Positions 11,201-26,200 of a stretch of 64,000 bases of DNA are shown here, one piece after another (the stretch's first letter is position 1; every line of letters begins with the position of its first letter). Source of the DNA: Bactericera cockerelli (taxonomy: Eukaryota > Arthropoda > Insecta > Hemiptera > Triozidae); NCBI GenBank assembly GCA_024516035.1, contig CM044966.1, positions 16,708,734 through 16,772,733 on the forward strand. Direction: 5' to 3'. Under the pieces are notes generated by a model that worked only from the letters and a program-made list of their open reading frames with translations, was not told the origin of the DNA and did no database searches. Both the position numbers and the translations under genes were made by a program.

Positions 11201-14200
11201 AGTTTTTCTTGCATATTTAGTCTTTATATTTAATTTTGCGTCTCTTTGACTGTCCATATACAGGGTGTTACAAAAAAATTATGTCTCACCCTGTACAACA
11301 CTTTAGTTTTGTTTTTCGATATGACTAACGAAAAATGTGTAAAATTAGACGAAAATTATTAATCCTAAATAAAAAATTAAAAAAACTCGGTTTTAAAAAA
11401 AATCAAGTCATTATTTCACTTGTGAACCACCCTGTATAAAAAATTTTGATGCCAATTGAAAGTGCGTGTATTCATTACACAAACACATTCTCTTCTTGTT
11501 ATCGAAAAAATTAACCAAACTTGAGTTATTCAAGATTTAGAAAAAAAATTGGTCGAAAAAAAACCACCCTGTATGTAATATTTTTGTTTAAAAAAGTACC
11601 CAGGAATCATTTAGAAGTAAAATTATCAAATAAAATTCAGGTCGATCCATTTAAAAATCGAAAGTTGACACCTCAATTTCTGACTTTTGAACCACCCTGT
11701 ATAAAAAAAATTTCATTACTGAAACCGCATAATTAGCACATGTACCCTAGATTTTTTTATTTTTCAAAAACTCTTTCAGGGGCCGAGTAATTTGAGGTGT
11801 CCAAGTTTGATGGGACACCCTGTATATAAAAAAACCAAAAAAAAAATATTTAAAAAAAAAAGTTAAAAAAACCTGAAAAAAATATATAAAAAAAAACCTA
11901 AAAAAAAATATATATATATAAAAAAAACAAAAAAAATATACAAAAAAACCTAAAAAATATATATAAAAAAACCTTTAAAAAAATATATAAAAAAAAACCT
12001 AAAAAAAAAAAAAAAAAATATATATACAAAAAAAACCTACCTGTGGTGACCCAGGCATCCTCAACCTACCTGCGGTGACCCAGGCCTCCTCATGGCGCCC
12101 TCATACAGCATAGTGACCCAGGCATCCTCAACCTACCTGCGGTGACCCAGGCCTCCTCATGGCGCCCTCATACAGCATAGTGACCCAGGCATCCTCAACC
12201 TACCTGCGGTGACCCAGGCCTCCTCATGGCGCCCTCATACAGCATAGTGACCCAGGCATCCTCAACCTACCTGCGGTGACCCAGGCATCCTCAACCTACC
12301 TGCGGTGACCCAGGCCTCCTCAACCTACCTGCGGTGACCCAGGCCTCCTCATGGCGCCCCTCGTACAGCATAGTGGCCGCCAATCCGTGACTTAGCACCA
12401 CAGAGGTATTACAAAAACGTCTATTAATTCCGCCCCTAAACTTAAAAAAATATATATATAAAAAACCTACCTGCGGTGACCCAGGCATCCTCATGGCGCC
12501 CCTCGTACAGCATAGTGACCCAGGCATCCTCAACCTACCTGCGGTGACCCAGGCCTCCTCATGGCGCCCCTCGTACAGCATAGTGACCCAGGCATCCTCA
12601 ACCTACCTGCGGTGACCCAGGCCTCCTCATGGCGCCCCTCGTACAGCATAGTGGCCGCCAGCAGATAGGTGACGCCCGTCCACACCTCCTCTGATTGGAT
12701 AGCGAACGTGTCGTCCTAACTAAAGGGTGGACCTATTGCTTATGTCAATCTCTTCCACACAACCCTTAAACCCAAATAAAAAAGCTTAGGAGAAGTAAGT
12801 ACCTTTGTATAAATATTTCTTTACAAAGAAAATAAATAAATATGCAAACTTAAAAAAAATATATAAAAAAAACCTAAAAAAAATATATAAAAAAACCTAA
12901 AAAAATATATATAAAAAAACCTAAAAAAAATATATAAAAAAAACTAAAAAAATATATATATAAAAAAAACTTAAAAAAATATATAAAAAAACCTAAAAAA
13001 TAATAATATAAAAAAAACCTAAAAAAAATATATAAAAAAACCTAAAAAAATATATATAAAAAGACCTAAAAAAATATATATAAAAAAACCCAAAAAAAAT
13101 ATAAATAAAAAAACCTAAAAAAAAAAAAAAATATATATATACAAAAAAACCTACCTGCGGTGACCCAGGCCTCCTCATGGCGCCCCTCGTACAGCATAGT
13201 GGCCGCCAGCAGATAGGTGACGCCCGTCCACACCTCCTCTGATTGGATGGCGAAGGTGTCCAGAGTGCCGTCGGGGTTCATGCCGTTGACGGCGCCCATC
13301 CTGCCTTGCTGGAACCCCCGCACGTTGTGACGGAAGATCGTGTCCAGGGCCTTGTGGATGTTGGGGGTCGGGAATATCGCCTGCCGGAACCGATGACGGT
13401 AAGTAACATAAATTAAAAAAAAAAATTTAATGGTACTGTCTACACATGCTGGCATAGGAAGGTAACTACGCCAACATGCAATAAATGACGAAGGATGGGT
13501 ACACAATACATACATATACACATTCATAATTACATGTACGAAGATCATACTACATACTGTGTTGAAATTTGTTATAAAAATAAACTTGGTTTTTCATCAA
13601 GTTGATTGAAGTACAGTTTCAGTGGAGGTTGATTTTCATTGATTTTAACATCATCATCATAGGGTGGCGTCATCGAGAACGATGGTCGCCAGACAGTGGA
13701 GGAATGACTCAGCACTTCTACCACTGTCTTTACAAGGAGGCTAATAATTGACAAGGGCCCCCAGAACCAAGTCAATGCTGGTCAACTCCCTGTTTATAGT
13801 CCCCCAGCCAGACTGTTGGTCTACTACCTGTTTATAGTCCCCCAGACAGACTGCTGGTCAACTCCATGTTTATAGTCCCCCAGCCAGACTGCTGGTCTAC
13901 TCCCTGTTTATAGTCCCCCAGCCAGACTGTTGGTCTACTCCCTGTTTATAGTCCCCCAGCCAGACTGTTGGTCTACTACCTGTTTATAGTCCCCCATCCA
14001 GACTGCTGGTCAACTCCATGTTTATAGTCCCCCAGCCAGACTGCTGGTCTTGTGAGTTTTCTGCAAAGGGAGGGTAACACCCCCGTCTCGAGATGACCTA
14101 GCAGTTGAAAGGCACGTAAAACTCAAGTTAATAATAACAATAAAACTTTAAAGAAGCCTTGAAAAAATTATTTCCAAGTATGACCGCAACTCTATTCCCT

Positions 14201-17200
14201 CTCAGGTAACCACAACTCATCAGGTAACCACAACTCATCATTTAACTACAACTCATCATCCCCCCAGGTGACTGTAACTCTATTGCTTCTCAGATAACCA
14301 CAACTCATCAGGTAACCACAACTCAATATCCCCCCAGGTGACCGCAACTCAATTTGCCCTCAGGTAACCGCAACTCAATTTACCCCTAGGTGACCGCTCT
14401 GCCGCACTCACCTCAGTGCTGATGCCGCACTCACCTCAGTGCTAATGCCGCACTCACCTCAGTGCTAATGCCGCACTCACCTCAGTGCTAATGCCGCACT
14501 CACCTCAGTGCTAATACCGCACTCACCTCAGTGCTAATGCCGCACTCACCTCAGTGCTAATGCCGCACTCACCTCAGTGCTAATGCCGCACTCACCTCAG
14601 TGCTAATGCCGCACTCACCTCAGTGCTAATGCCGCACTCACCTCAGTGCTAATGCCGCACTCACCTCAGTGCTAATGCCGCACTCACCTCAGTGCTAATG
14701 CCGCACTCACCTCAGTGCTAATGCCGCACTCACCTCAGTGCTAATGCCGCACTCACCTCAGTGCTAATGCCGCACTCACCTCAGTGCTAATGCCGCACGC
14801 CTTCAGGTAGGTGAAGCCGCACAGCTGATCCGCCATGATGGACTTGGAATGAGAGGAGTCACTACTGTCGAATTTGTAGTAGTCTCCCGTCCACAGCATA
14901 TCGTGGTATACCTGGCGAAATGAAAAGCAGGGCCATTGTTTTGAATTGTTAAAAATATAATACAAATACAAATGTCTGTAATTTTTGAATTTGTAAAAAA
15001 AAAAAAAAAAAATGAGAATCGAGACCTTTTAATATGAGATAAGTTGAAGTTATCATATTTGTGTTAATCACTACTCAAACTCGCTTTACTAAATCTACGC
15101 TGAAACCGGGACTTGAACCACCGACCTCCAAGTCACAAGTCCGCCTCCTTATCGATCAAGCTACTGAGGTCGGTTTTAATATGATATAACTAAATAAATG
15201 TGTTTCTTTGTGTTATTATATCACAATATTTAGTGGGTAGCGCAGAATTACAGGACTTTTTCATTATCTTTTAATTTGCTAATATCTTATTTTTGCCTAT
15301 AATTCCCCGCTGGGAATCGAACTCAGGTCACCGTGCGTGCAATACCTAGCGCGCTAACGGCCACGGTGACTTCTTTATTATGATATGTGAAGTGATGGTT
15401 TTTATAAGATGAGTCTTTCACAGCCTTTTTTATTTTGTAGCCATCAAACAGGAGCTACTGTAGACGCTTGTGGTCTATATTGTACCTTGCCCATCTCGTA
15501 GTATGCATCCCCTCTGATGGGCGAGAAGTGACACAATACTTCCCATTTAGGTGCTGGGTCAACACGAGCGCACCGGGAGGTAATAGTAACCAAATTTCTA
15601 ATACAATTTTTTTGTTGGTTCGACGGATCGAACCCGGGACCTGCCGCATGGCAAGCGAGTCTTTACCACTGAGCTAATCGTGCGCTTTTATGTATTAAAA
15701 AAATAACTCTAAAAAGTCTTGTTGTAGCACTCTAGGGTGGAATTCAAAACTGACTTTTTCTGCAGTATAAAAGACTTTTTTTTTTAAATAATCACTCCAG
15801 TTATTAAACTACGAGTCGGATATAATAATATCCCCTTATAATAATACTGCTCGATTAGAACTATTAAAGTCCCATTATTCCAGCAGTAAACCCAAGAGAT
15901 ATTATTATGTGGTAAAAATCCCGAATGGGAAGATAATTTGTCATGCATGAATTTTTCCTAATTTATTTGAGAATATGACCACATAAACTTAGGACTCTGA
16001 GGGTCAGTTGGTAGAAAATGCATCAAGCATTAACCTCGCCTGATGGTTACCTTCCACTAAAGAGTATTATTATTATTATTATGCTTAAAGAATACTTTTA
16101 TAGTCATTTGCCTTCCATTTATATGAATTTTTGACAATGTTGAATGAATTTTTAATTTTAATTTTACTTATTAAGCAAGTTTGGAAACATGATGGTAATC
16201 ATGTTATTTTGCTTGATGACCATCATGTTAATGGAAGATTGTAATATTAATATTTTAATAATAATAATAATATCGCCTTATTTATACTGCCCGATTAAGA
16301 CTACTAAAGTCCCATTATTCCAGCAGTAAAAATCCCAATGGGAGGATAACTTGTCATGTCCCGGCTAGGTTTCGAACCCACGACCCCTGGAATCTCTGGA
16401 TTCACAGAGTGCCGCCTTTACCACTGAGCTACCGGGACATACTTTGTATTATATTGCCGTAAATTGTTATATAAATAAATAAATTATTATAATTAAATGT
16501 TCACCTGGGAGGCTTTGGTTAGCTTGGCGCTGAACTCCTGGTGGGATGAGGTGTCACCTAGGAGGGAGGACATCTCCCTGACACATGCCAGAGCCGCGAT
16601 GTGGAGACCACCACAGTACGCGCTGAAAATCAAAAATCAAGTGTATGAGTTAGTCGAAAGAAAAAAAATCTGGTAGTCATAAAAGATTTAGTACGAAAAA
16701 AATCTTTTTGTAATGTACAAGAATATTTAGATTATTTTATATATCTCCCTTGCCTTTATCCCATATTAGCTTAGCCCCGTAAATTAGATAAATAAATAAA
16801 GTCCCAAGCGTCGCTTTCGCCTCACCTAACACCCGCTATCGCCTGACCTAACACCCGCTATCGCCTCACCTAACACCCGCTATCGCCTCACCTAACACCC
16901 GCTATCGCCTCACTTAACACCCGTCATGGCTCACCTAACACCCGCTATCGCCTGACCTAACGCCCGCTATCGCCTCACTTAACACCCGCTATCGCCTCAC
17001 CTAAACACCGGCTATCGCCTCACCTAACACCCGCTATCGCCTGACCTAACACCCGCTATCGCCTCACCTAACACCCGCTATCGCCTCACCTAACACCCGC
17101 TATCGCCTGACCTAACACCCGCTATCGCCTCACCTAACACCCGCTATCGCCTCACTTAACACCCGTCATGGCTCACCTAACACCCGCTATCACCTCACCT

Positions 17201-20200
17201 AACACCCGCTATCGCCTGACCTAACACCCGCTATCGCCTCACCTAACACCCGCTATCGCCTCACCTAACACCCGCTATCGCCTCACTTAACACCCGCTAT
17301 CGCCTCACTTAACACCCGCTATCGCCTCACTTAACACCCGCTATCGCCTCACCTAACACCCGCTATCGCCTCACCTAACACCCGCTATCGCCTCACCTAA
17401 CACCCGCTATCGCCTCACTTAACACCCGCTATCGCCTCACCTAACACCCGCTATCGCCTCACCTAACACCCGCTATCGCCTCACCTAACACCCGCTATCG
17501 CCTCACCTAACACCCGCTATCGCCTCACTTAACACCCGTCATGGCTCACCTAACACCCGCTATCACCTCACCTAACACCCGCTATCGCCTCACTTAACAC
17601 CCGCTATCGCCTCACCTAACACCGGCTATCACCTCACCTAACACCCGCTATCGCCTCACCTAACACCCGCTATCGCCTCACCTAACACCCGCTATCGCCT
17701 CACCTAACACCCGCTATCACCTCACCTAACACCCGCTATCGCCTCACCTAACACCCGCTATCACCTCACCTAACACCCGCTATCGCCTCACTTAACACCC
17801 GCTATCGCCTCACCTAACACCGGCTATCGCCTCACCTAACACCCGCTATCGCCTCACCTAACACCCGCTATCGCCTCACCTAACACCGGCTATCGCCTCA
17901 CCTAACACCCGCTATCGCCTCACCTAACACCCGCTATCGCCTCACCTAACACCCGCTATCGCCTCACCTAACACCCGCTATCGCCTCACCTAACACCCGC
18001 TATCGCCTCACCTAACACCCGCTATCGCCTGACCTAACACCCGCTATCGCCTCACCTAACACCCGCTATCGCCTCACTTAACACCCGTCATGGCTCACCT
18101 AACACCCGCTATCACCTCACCTAACACCCGCTATCGCCTGACCTAACACCCGCTATCGCCTCACCTAACACCCGCTATCGCCTCACCTAACACCCGCTAT
18201 CGCCTCACTTAACACCCGTCATGGCTCACCTAACACCCGCTATCACCTCACCTAACACCCGCTATCGCCTCACTTAACACCCGCTATCGCCTCACTTAAC
18301 ACCCGCTATCGCCTCACCTAACACCCGCTATCGCCTCACCTAACACCCGCTATCGCCTCACCTAACACCCGCTATCGCCTCACCTAACACCCGCTATCGC
18401 CTGACCTAACACCCGCTATCGCCTCACCTAACACCCGCTATCGCCTCACTTAACACCCGTCATGGCTCACCTAACACCCGCTATCACCTCACCTAACACC
18501 CGCTATCGCCTGACCTAACACCCGCTATCGCCTCACCTAACACCCGCTATCGCCTCACCTAACACCCGCTATCGCCTCACTTAACACCCGTCATGGCTCA
18601 CCTAACACCCGCTATCACCTCACCTAACACCCGCTATCGCCTCACTTAACACCCGCTATCGCCTCACTTAACACCCGCTATCGCCTCACCTAACACCCGC
18701 TATCGCCTCACCTAACACCCGCTATCGCCTCACCTAACACCCGCTATCGCCTCACCTAACACCCGCTATCGCCTCACCTAACACCCGTCATGGTCCAACA
18801 GTCGAACGTCTGGTCAGGGAACCCGCCGTTCTGAATGATCCCCAGGCCCGCCCTGTCAAACCGGTCACACTTGCGGATCAGGTCAAGCGCCGCGGGGTAC
18901 ATGCGACGCAGAAAGCGAAGGTCGGGGTTCGATGCGTGGTCGCGGTAGACGGAAATGATGAACTTGAGGTTGAGATCTTTCCAGTCGGATACGTCGTAGA
19001 TGTTGTACGCGTTGATGAGAGACCAGGGCTCCTCCTCTGCAAGAAGTAGAACACAATACAATACAAAAGGGTTAAGATAAGATTCATTTATTGGTGTACA
19101 TCAAATTTACAATTTGTTTACACAAGTCAAATACCGATACAGAAATGGGGTAGAGGAAGGAAAAGACATCATAGAACTTAAGAATTAACAAACTAAGTTA
19201 ATTGTATCTCGTTGGTTCGAATGAATGAATTTTTCCTCATTAATTTGAGTTTGTGACCACATAATAATAAGACTCTGAGGGTTAGGTGGTAAGAAATGTG
19301 TTAATCATGAACCTCGCCTGATGGTTACCTTCTATAAAATCATAATATTATTAAGATAAACCCGAAGTAATGTACAACACGGTTCCGGGTGTATCCGTGG
19401 TGGTAGAGGAGGTTTTTAGTAGGTATAGCGCACCGTTGTGAGCACTTAAACCCTACACTCCGTCTTGAATGGTAAGAAGATTTTACCTCCTCTCTAAGTA
19501 AAAAAAAAAATATTAAGAAAAAAGTCACGAGAAAACAAACGTACCCGGATCGCCCAGGTCGTGCGGCACACTGAGCGGGTACTTGCGGCACACCCAGTGG
19601 CCCGAGTGGATGAGCCAGCGGCTCTGAGGGAGACTCTGGTACACGGCGTCCCGAAAGTCGTGCTGCAGACTCTGCTCGAGGCGAGGCCACAACGAGGCCA
19701 GCGAGAAGGAAGCGTAGAAGTGGACGTCGTACGTGTTGAACATCCGGTACTCGTGCCCTTCGAGGTACGCGAAACGGCCGACCTCTTTCCTGTGCGGGCG
19801 GGGAAAACAGACGAGTGTACTTGGCGTTTTTCGATTTGAGCACGGAATCTTTTTAGTGGGGATATCATATTTTTTTTTTGTTTTTTGAACAAAATGTACT
19901 TTTCTTAAAAAAGTGTACTTTTTTGCGGACATATCGATACCTTTTTGCCAAAATGTGAATTATCCAAAATTTCAATTTTCGTTTTATTTCAGATTCTTAA
20001 TCAGTTTTTAAAAGCTCTTTCGGATGAACTCACGGCCAAGTTTCTATCTAGTATAGTTTTAATTTTAAGTTTTCATTTTTTTGGTCAAAATTTGAGATTT
20101 ATCCAGCTAAAACGTGAAAAGTTTTTGTTTTTATCTTTTACATTATACGAGAATGTGAAAAATCCGATAATATATCGATACCTTTTGCCAAAATGTGAAA

Positions 20201-23200
20201 TATCCAAAATTTCAATTTTCGCTTTATTTCAGTGTCGCTTTTCACAATTGAGAGGTTGAAAAAGAATTCGCCAAAAAGTGGAAAACGCCATCTTTCTTTG
20301 TCTAAGTATTAGCCTTTCTTCCTAGTTTTTCTTTTCAGATGTTCTCATTACTATTTAAACATTAAAGGGTTGTTATTTGTGTGGTATCTGCATTAGGTAG
20401 GTACCCTAACACGTACAAACTTTGCCGAAATGACCTAGTGCAAGTTAGGCACCTATATGCAACCGACTGCAGTTACTTATCTCTCCAGCAGAACATCTCT
20501 CTCTCTCGTCGGCTTAACATCACAGCATATAGGTGTGCCTTGTTTTTCATTCATTTTTCAACTATCAATTTTCAAATTAAACATCATCATTTAGTTAATC
20601 AAAGCCCACAAATTCCAAATCATAAAAGCTTTCATTACCATATCCCGCTCGCGATAGAACCGCCGCGTCGCGTCGCGCCGTTATCCGCGAAAAAGTGTTA
20701 AGTGGTAATGGGTAAGTTTTATGTTAAAGTTATCCTCTTAAACCAGCCTTAATTATATACAGTCCACTACAATTTAACAAAAACATTTTTGGTCATTCGA
20801 GCCAAGGATACCTTTTTTTGGATCCTGTGAAGAGAAACCTTCTTTTGGCTTTTTTATAACTCACTTTATAACAAGGGTCTGCTTTCAAAAACCACGTTTT
20901 TTAATACTGCATTTTTTTTCTCGTCAGCATTTTAATCATACTTTTATTGCATACTTATCTGAATTGTATTTTTAAATTGATTTTTCTTGTTTTAATTTCA
21001 CATTTTGTCAATATAAATAAAGTTTTTTTCTTTAAACTTGAGCATTACGCTTTTCAAAGCATTGAGGTACGTAAATTGTATTTATATTTTTTTTTTTGAG
21101 CATAAGCTTTATTTATTTTAATTACAAGTTTGCCTCTTTTATTTTGAGAACTTTAGTTGTTCGTTTAAACTTTAATCATGGTTAAAGGCGATAATGCTCA
21201 ACTTGAAGAACTTAACAAAGGCAAATTGAAAGCATTGATTGCGAAGAAAGAGAACGCCTTCTCTATTCTTCAGTCCATCTTTGATTTGGCAAGGCAAGTC
21301 AAATCAAGGGAAACAGCTATTTCGTTACATAATAAAATTCACAATGTAGAGTCTTTAAAAACGACCTTTTTAAATTGTGTTGATGAGATCAACGAACTTT
21401 CATTGCTCATAGATCCTGATAATTACGAGCCTACATTTCAAGGTGTAGACACTGTTTATGATATGTATGGTTATATTAAAAAGAAGCATACTCAATATCC
21501 AATTGTGCTTGATAAAGATGTACCTCCTGTAGTACAAGTTCAGTCAAAGGTCAAATTACCATTTCTTGATCTCAAAGTTTATTCAGGAGACCCTACTGAG
21601 TGGCCTCTCTGGTATGAGTCTTTCAAGACACTTATCCATGAGAATCAGGATTTATCTGATACCCAAAAGGTTCAGTACCTCATGTCAAAATTATCAAGTT
21701 CAGCACTTACTGTTTGTTCTGGAATCTTGCCTACAGCTAACAATTATAATCTCATATTACAATCATTGGTTCAGAGATATGATGATAAGAGGACATTAGC
21801 AATGTCATATGTAGAAAAAATGTTTAAATTTAAACCTATTAAAACAGAATCAGCAACCCAATTAAATTATTTTTGCGAACAGTTTTCAGCTTCAGTATCA
21901 GCATTAAAAAATCTAGGCATTCAAGATTTGGGTGACTTTATTATACTCTGCATAGCATTAGGAAAATTAGATACAGACACCACAAAATTGTTTGAAATGT
22001 CAGTAAAAAATTCAGATTTTCCCACCTATTCTCAACTTGACACATTTATCAAGGAGCAGGCTAAAATGTTAGGTAGAATGCCGAAAAGAGTGGAATCTCA
22101 GCAGTCCACTGCTAACTCAGGCAAAATATCTCATAAAAATATGTCTCAAAACATTTCTCATTCCTTTGTTGTAGAGAAAATAAAACCCCAGGTTTGCCTT
22201 GTGTGTCATCTCTCTAATCATCCTTTATTTAATTGTGATCATTTTCTCAAATTGAATCCCTTTCAAAGGTTCGAGTTGGTAAAACAATTTAAATTTTGCA
22301 TTAATTGTCTTAACCCTGGTCATATAGTCACTGCTTGTAAGTCCAAGCATACATGCAAGCATTGTTCAGGTAAACATAACAGTTTATTACATTTTAGGGA
22401 AACGGTGCCATCAGGTGCATCGGAGTCTTTGCTATCTATAGCGGGTCCTAGTCAGGCTAGTGACGCTGCCACATATTGTTCTACTGAACAAACACCAGTC
22501 GAACATACAGTATTGCTTTCCACAGCAAAAGTGTGTATCACTGATCAAAAAGGTAGGATACATTTAGTACGCATGTTACTTGACTCTGGCAGTATGAATA
22601 ATTTTATTACCGATTCTTGTGCTAAAAAGCTAGGTCTTGTAGTGCAGAACAATCCGACTTCCGTGCAAGGAATAGGATCCACTACAAAGTCCGTGTCAGG
22701 GCAAACATGCTTTAACTTTTCTTCTCGTTTCGATTCAAACATTTCGTTTTCAATTCATGCACTTGTTGTCGATCATGTAACAAATAAGTTACCGACTTGT
22801 AAAATTGACAAGCGCGCACTCAAACACTTACAGGGTGTACAAATCTCTGATGACACTTTTTATGAACCACAGAGCATTAGTGGGATATTAGGAGCCTCAT
22901 TATGGCCCCTCCTCATAGAAAGTGGGCAGATTATCGGTGAGACAAACTGTCCAGTTGGTGTTAAAACAAAGCTAGGTTATGTAGTCATGGGTTCAGCCCC
23001 TACAGATAGTAGCGTAGCTAAACACACGTTTTGTGCATTCATAGAGTCGTCTCTCGATAGTATGGTTAGCAAGCTTTGGGAGTTAGAACAAATTCCTGAG
23101 TGTGATGCTTCCCCTTACAATGAGGAGGAAACATTATGTGAAGATTATTTTAAAAATACTGTCACTAGAGATAAAACAGGTCGTTTTACTGTAGCACTTC

Positions 23201-26200
23201 CTTTCAAGGAGAGTCCTTCAGTTCTGGGCGATTCTTATACCCAGGCTGAAAGCAGACTCTTGAGCTTAGAGAAAAAGCTTGGGAAATCACCCGAGTTTAG
23301 GTCCGGTTATAACAAAGCCTTACAAGACTTTGTTGATAGTGGACATATGTCTCTTAGTTATGATACTTCAGGTGTTTTTATACCACATCACGCGGTTGTG
23401 AAGGTCAGTAGTTCAACTCCGATCAGACCCGTGTTTGATGGTTCGTGTCTCACTACGAGCAAAAAATCTTTAAATGATATTTTATTCGCTGGTCCTAATA
23501 TTTATTCTGACCTTTTTGTTGTATTGTTGAATTTTAGACTTTTTAGCATTGCAGTTTCAGCAGACATACGGAAAATGTTTCGTCAAATTTTCATTCGATC
23601 TGAGGATAGGCAATTCCAAAAAATACTTTGGCGCTTTAATCCAACTGACCCAATCTCTGTTTATACATTAAACACGGTCACATTCGGTCTCAAACCATCA
23701 CCATGGTTAGCATTGAGAACCGTAAAACAATTAGTTTTGGAAGAATCAAAAAATTATCCTCTCGCATCCAGTGTTGTCAGTAGGGATAATTATATGGACG
23801 ACGTAGCTACCAGCTTGTTCGATGAAAATCAGGCTAAAAGGCTTCAGTCTGAACTTATTAATTTCTTTCAATCAGGGGGTTTCGAGTTGGTCAAGTGGGC
23901 CTCAAATTCGCCCTCCTTACTAGAAAATATTCCCGAGTCAGACAGGCTATGTAAAAATCTAGAGTGGGATTCTAACAGCTTATCAAAAATTTTAGGTATG
24001 CAGTGGAACGCCAAAGAGGATTCATTTTGTTTTAGCATAGACCTAAGTACAGACTCTGTCTGCAGCAAGAGATCGATACTCTCCTTCGCTGCTAAAATTT
24101 GGGACATTTTAGGTTTTTTGTGTCCTGTCATTATCAAAATAAAAATTTTACTTCAGAAATTATGGAGTATAAAAATTGGGTGGGACGATATCCCTCCTCA
24201 GTCTATTGTAAAAAATTGGAATAATTTTCGTCTGGAGCTTCAAACTCTATCTCACTTGAATTTACCTCGTCATATAGGGGTTCCCAATGATACACTACCT
24301 GTTTCACTAGTTGGGTTTTCAGACGCTAGTGAAAAGGCGTATGCATGTGTCATTTACTGTCGTGTTGTTCAACCCAACAATGACGTCACAGTTCAATTCG
24401 TTTGCGCAAAATCGAAAGTTGCGCCACTCAAAACTATTTCCATTCCCAGGTTAGAACTTTGCGGAGCATTACTTCTGTCAAAGTTAATGCGACTGGTAAT
24501 TAACACTTACCAGTCCCGGTGTAATATTAGCAGCGTTATTTGTTTTTCAGACTCGACTGTCGCATTAAACTGGATTTCAGAAAGTCCAAGCCGATGGAAT
24601 GTATTTGTGGCTAACAGGACGACTAAAATTCAGGAAAATGTTGATAAGGCTAATTGGTTTCACTGTCAGGGCTCAGATAATCCAGCTGACTTGGCGACTC
24701 GGGGTCTGACTCCTACCGAGCTTATGTCCCCTCAATGTATTTGGTTTACCGGTCCAGCCTGGTTGTCACATGACGAACTAGAGTCTCACCTCAGACCTGT
24801 CGAACTTCTAAATACTGTTCCAGAGGAAAAGAGAAATGTAGTATTTCTTTCCACAGAAAGTAAATTAGATAGCACGTACACATTCTTCTCTCCCATATTT
24901 CAGAGATTTTCATCTTGGTCTAAACTTATAAAAACATTTGTTTATATTCTAAGATTTGCTAAGCTGTTGCCTAGAGGCAGTGAACCAACCCATGGGGACT
25001 TACAAGTCGCCGAACACTTCATTATAAAAATAGTTCAAAATCATTTCTTTAAATGTATTTTTAGTAACATTAGCAATCAGCACTATCCTCCTAATCTACG
25101 AAAGTTGAATCCATTCATACAGGATGGACTCATCAGAGTGGGGGGTAGATTGGTAAATTCTCACCTTTCATACGAACAAAAGCATCCTTTATTATTGCCA
25201 CAGAAGGAGCATGTGGTTTGTCTTTTGGTTGAGCATTTCCATAAGCACAACTTACATGTTGGTTCAACATTATTATTCGCGCTACTCAGAAATAACTATT
25301 GGATACTGGGTGCACGAAATCTTGTTCGTAAGGTAGTTAGATCTTGTAATCGGTGCTTTCGTTGTAAACCAGAGGAATGTCAGCCGTTCATGGGTAATTT
25401 ACCCGACTACAGGGTCCAGCCTGCTGTTAAGGCATTTTTTACACACAGGCATGGACATGGGCGGCCCATTCTACATAACCATGAGTCGACATCGTGGTGT
25501 CAAGAGCCAAAAGGCTTATCTCTGCCTTTTTATATGCATGTCAACTAAGGCACTACATATAGAACTTGTATCAGACCTCACTACCGCCGCTTTCATGGCG
25601 GCACTAAAAAGATTTTTAGCACGTCGTGGTCCAGTCCTATATCTTTATAGTGATAATGGCACTAATTACATAGGGGCAAAAAATCAATTAGATGAGCTCT
25701 ATTCCTTACTTAATTCTCGTGATTATAACTCGGCTATGCAGAACGAGTTGAACTCTCAAAAAATCAAGTGGAAATTTAGCGTCCCTTCTGGTCCTCATAT
25801 GTCCGGTATTTGGGAAAGTAGCATTAAAAGTGTTAAAACTCACCTCTACAAAATTGTAGGCACTCAAATTTTATCCTTTGAAGAACTAAGTACAGTTCTT
25901 GCGCAAATTGAATGTTTGCTTAATTCTAGGCCTTTGTGTCCACTCAGCACTACTGATTCATCTGAACCCGTCGCTTTGACTCCTTCTCATTTCCTTACAT
26001 TCCAGCCTTTGTCTCACTTACCTTCGCGTGATGTGATCTCAGAGCCTCCTAATAGATTAACTCGTTATGAGTTACTTGATCGCATGGTACAAACATTTTG
26101 GAAAAGATGGAGCTCAGAATATCTGAATTCCTTACAAGTTAGAGCTAAGTGGGATAAGCATGTTCCACCTATAACTGTTGGGACAGTAGTGTTAGTTAAA

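Noticed and set aside
10257..11736. Two near-identical 71-codon open frames
   Set aside because: They are the same sequence in the two inverted arms of the foldback element, rich in Lys/Phe, with no family features.
16801..18777. CRISPR-like or centromeric array
   Set aside because: Units are contiguous with no unique spacers, the DNA is eukaryotic, and the unit is clearly an exon-intron junction.
19561..19839. 92-codon plus-strand open frame
   Set aside because: Antisense shadow of the GBA2 exon at 19545-19789.
20381..20701. 106-codon open frame in each LTR
   Set aside because: Identical in both LTRs, no family resemblance, and it overlaps LTR control sequence.
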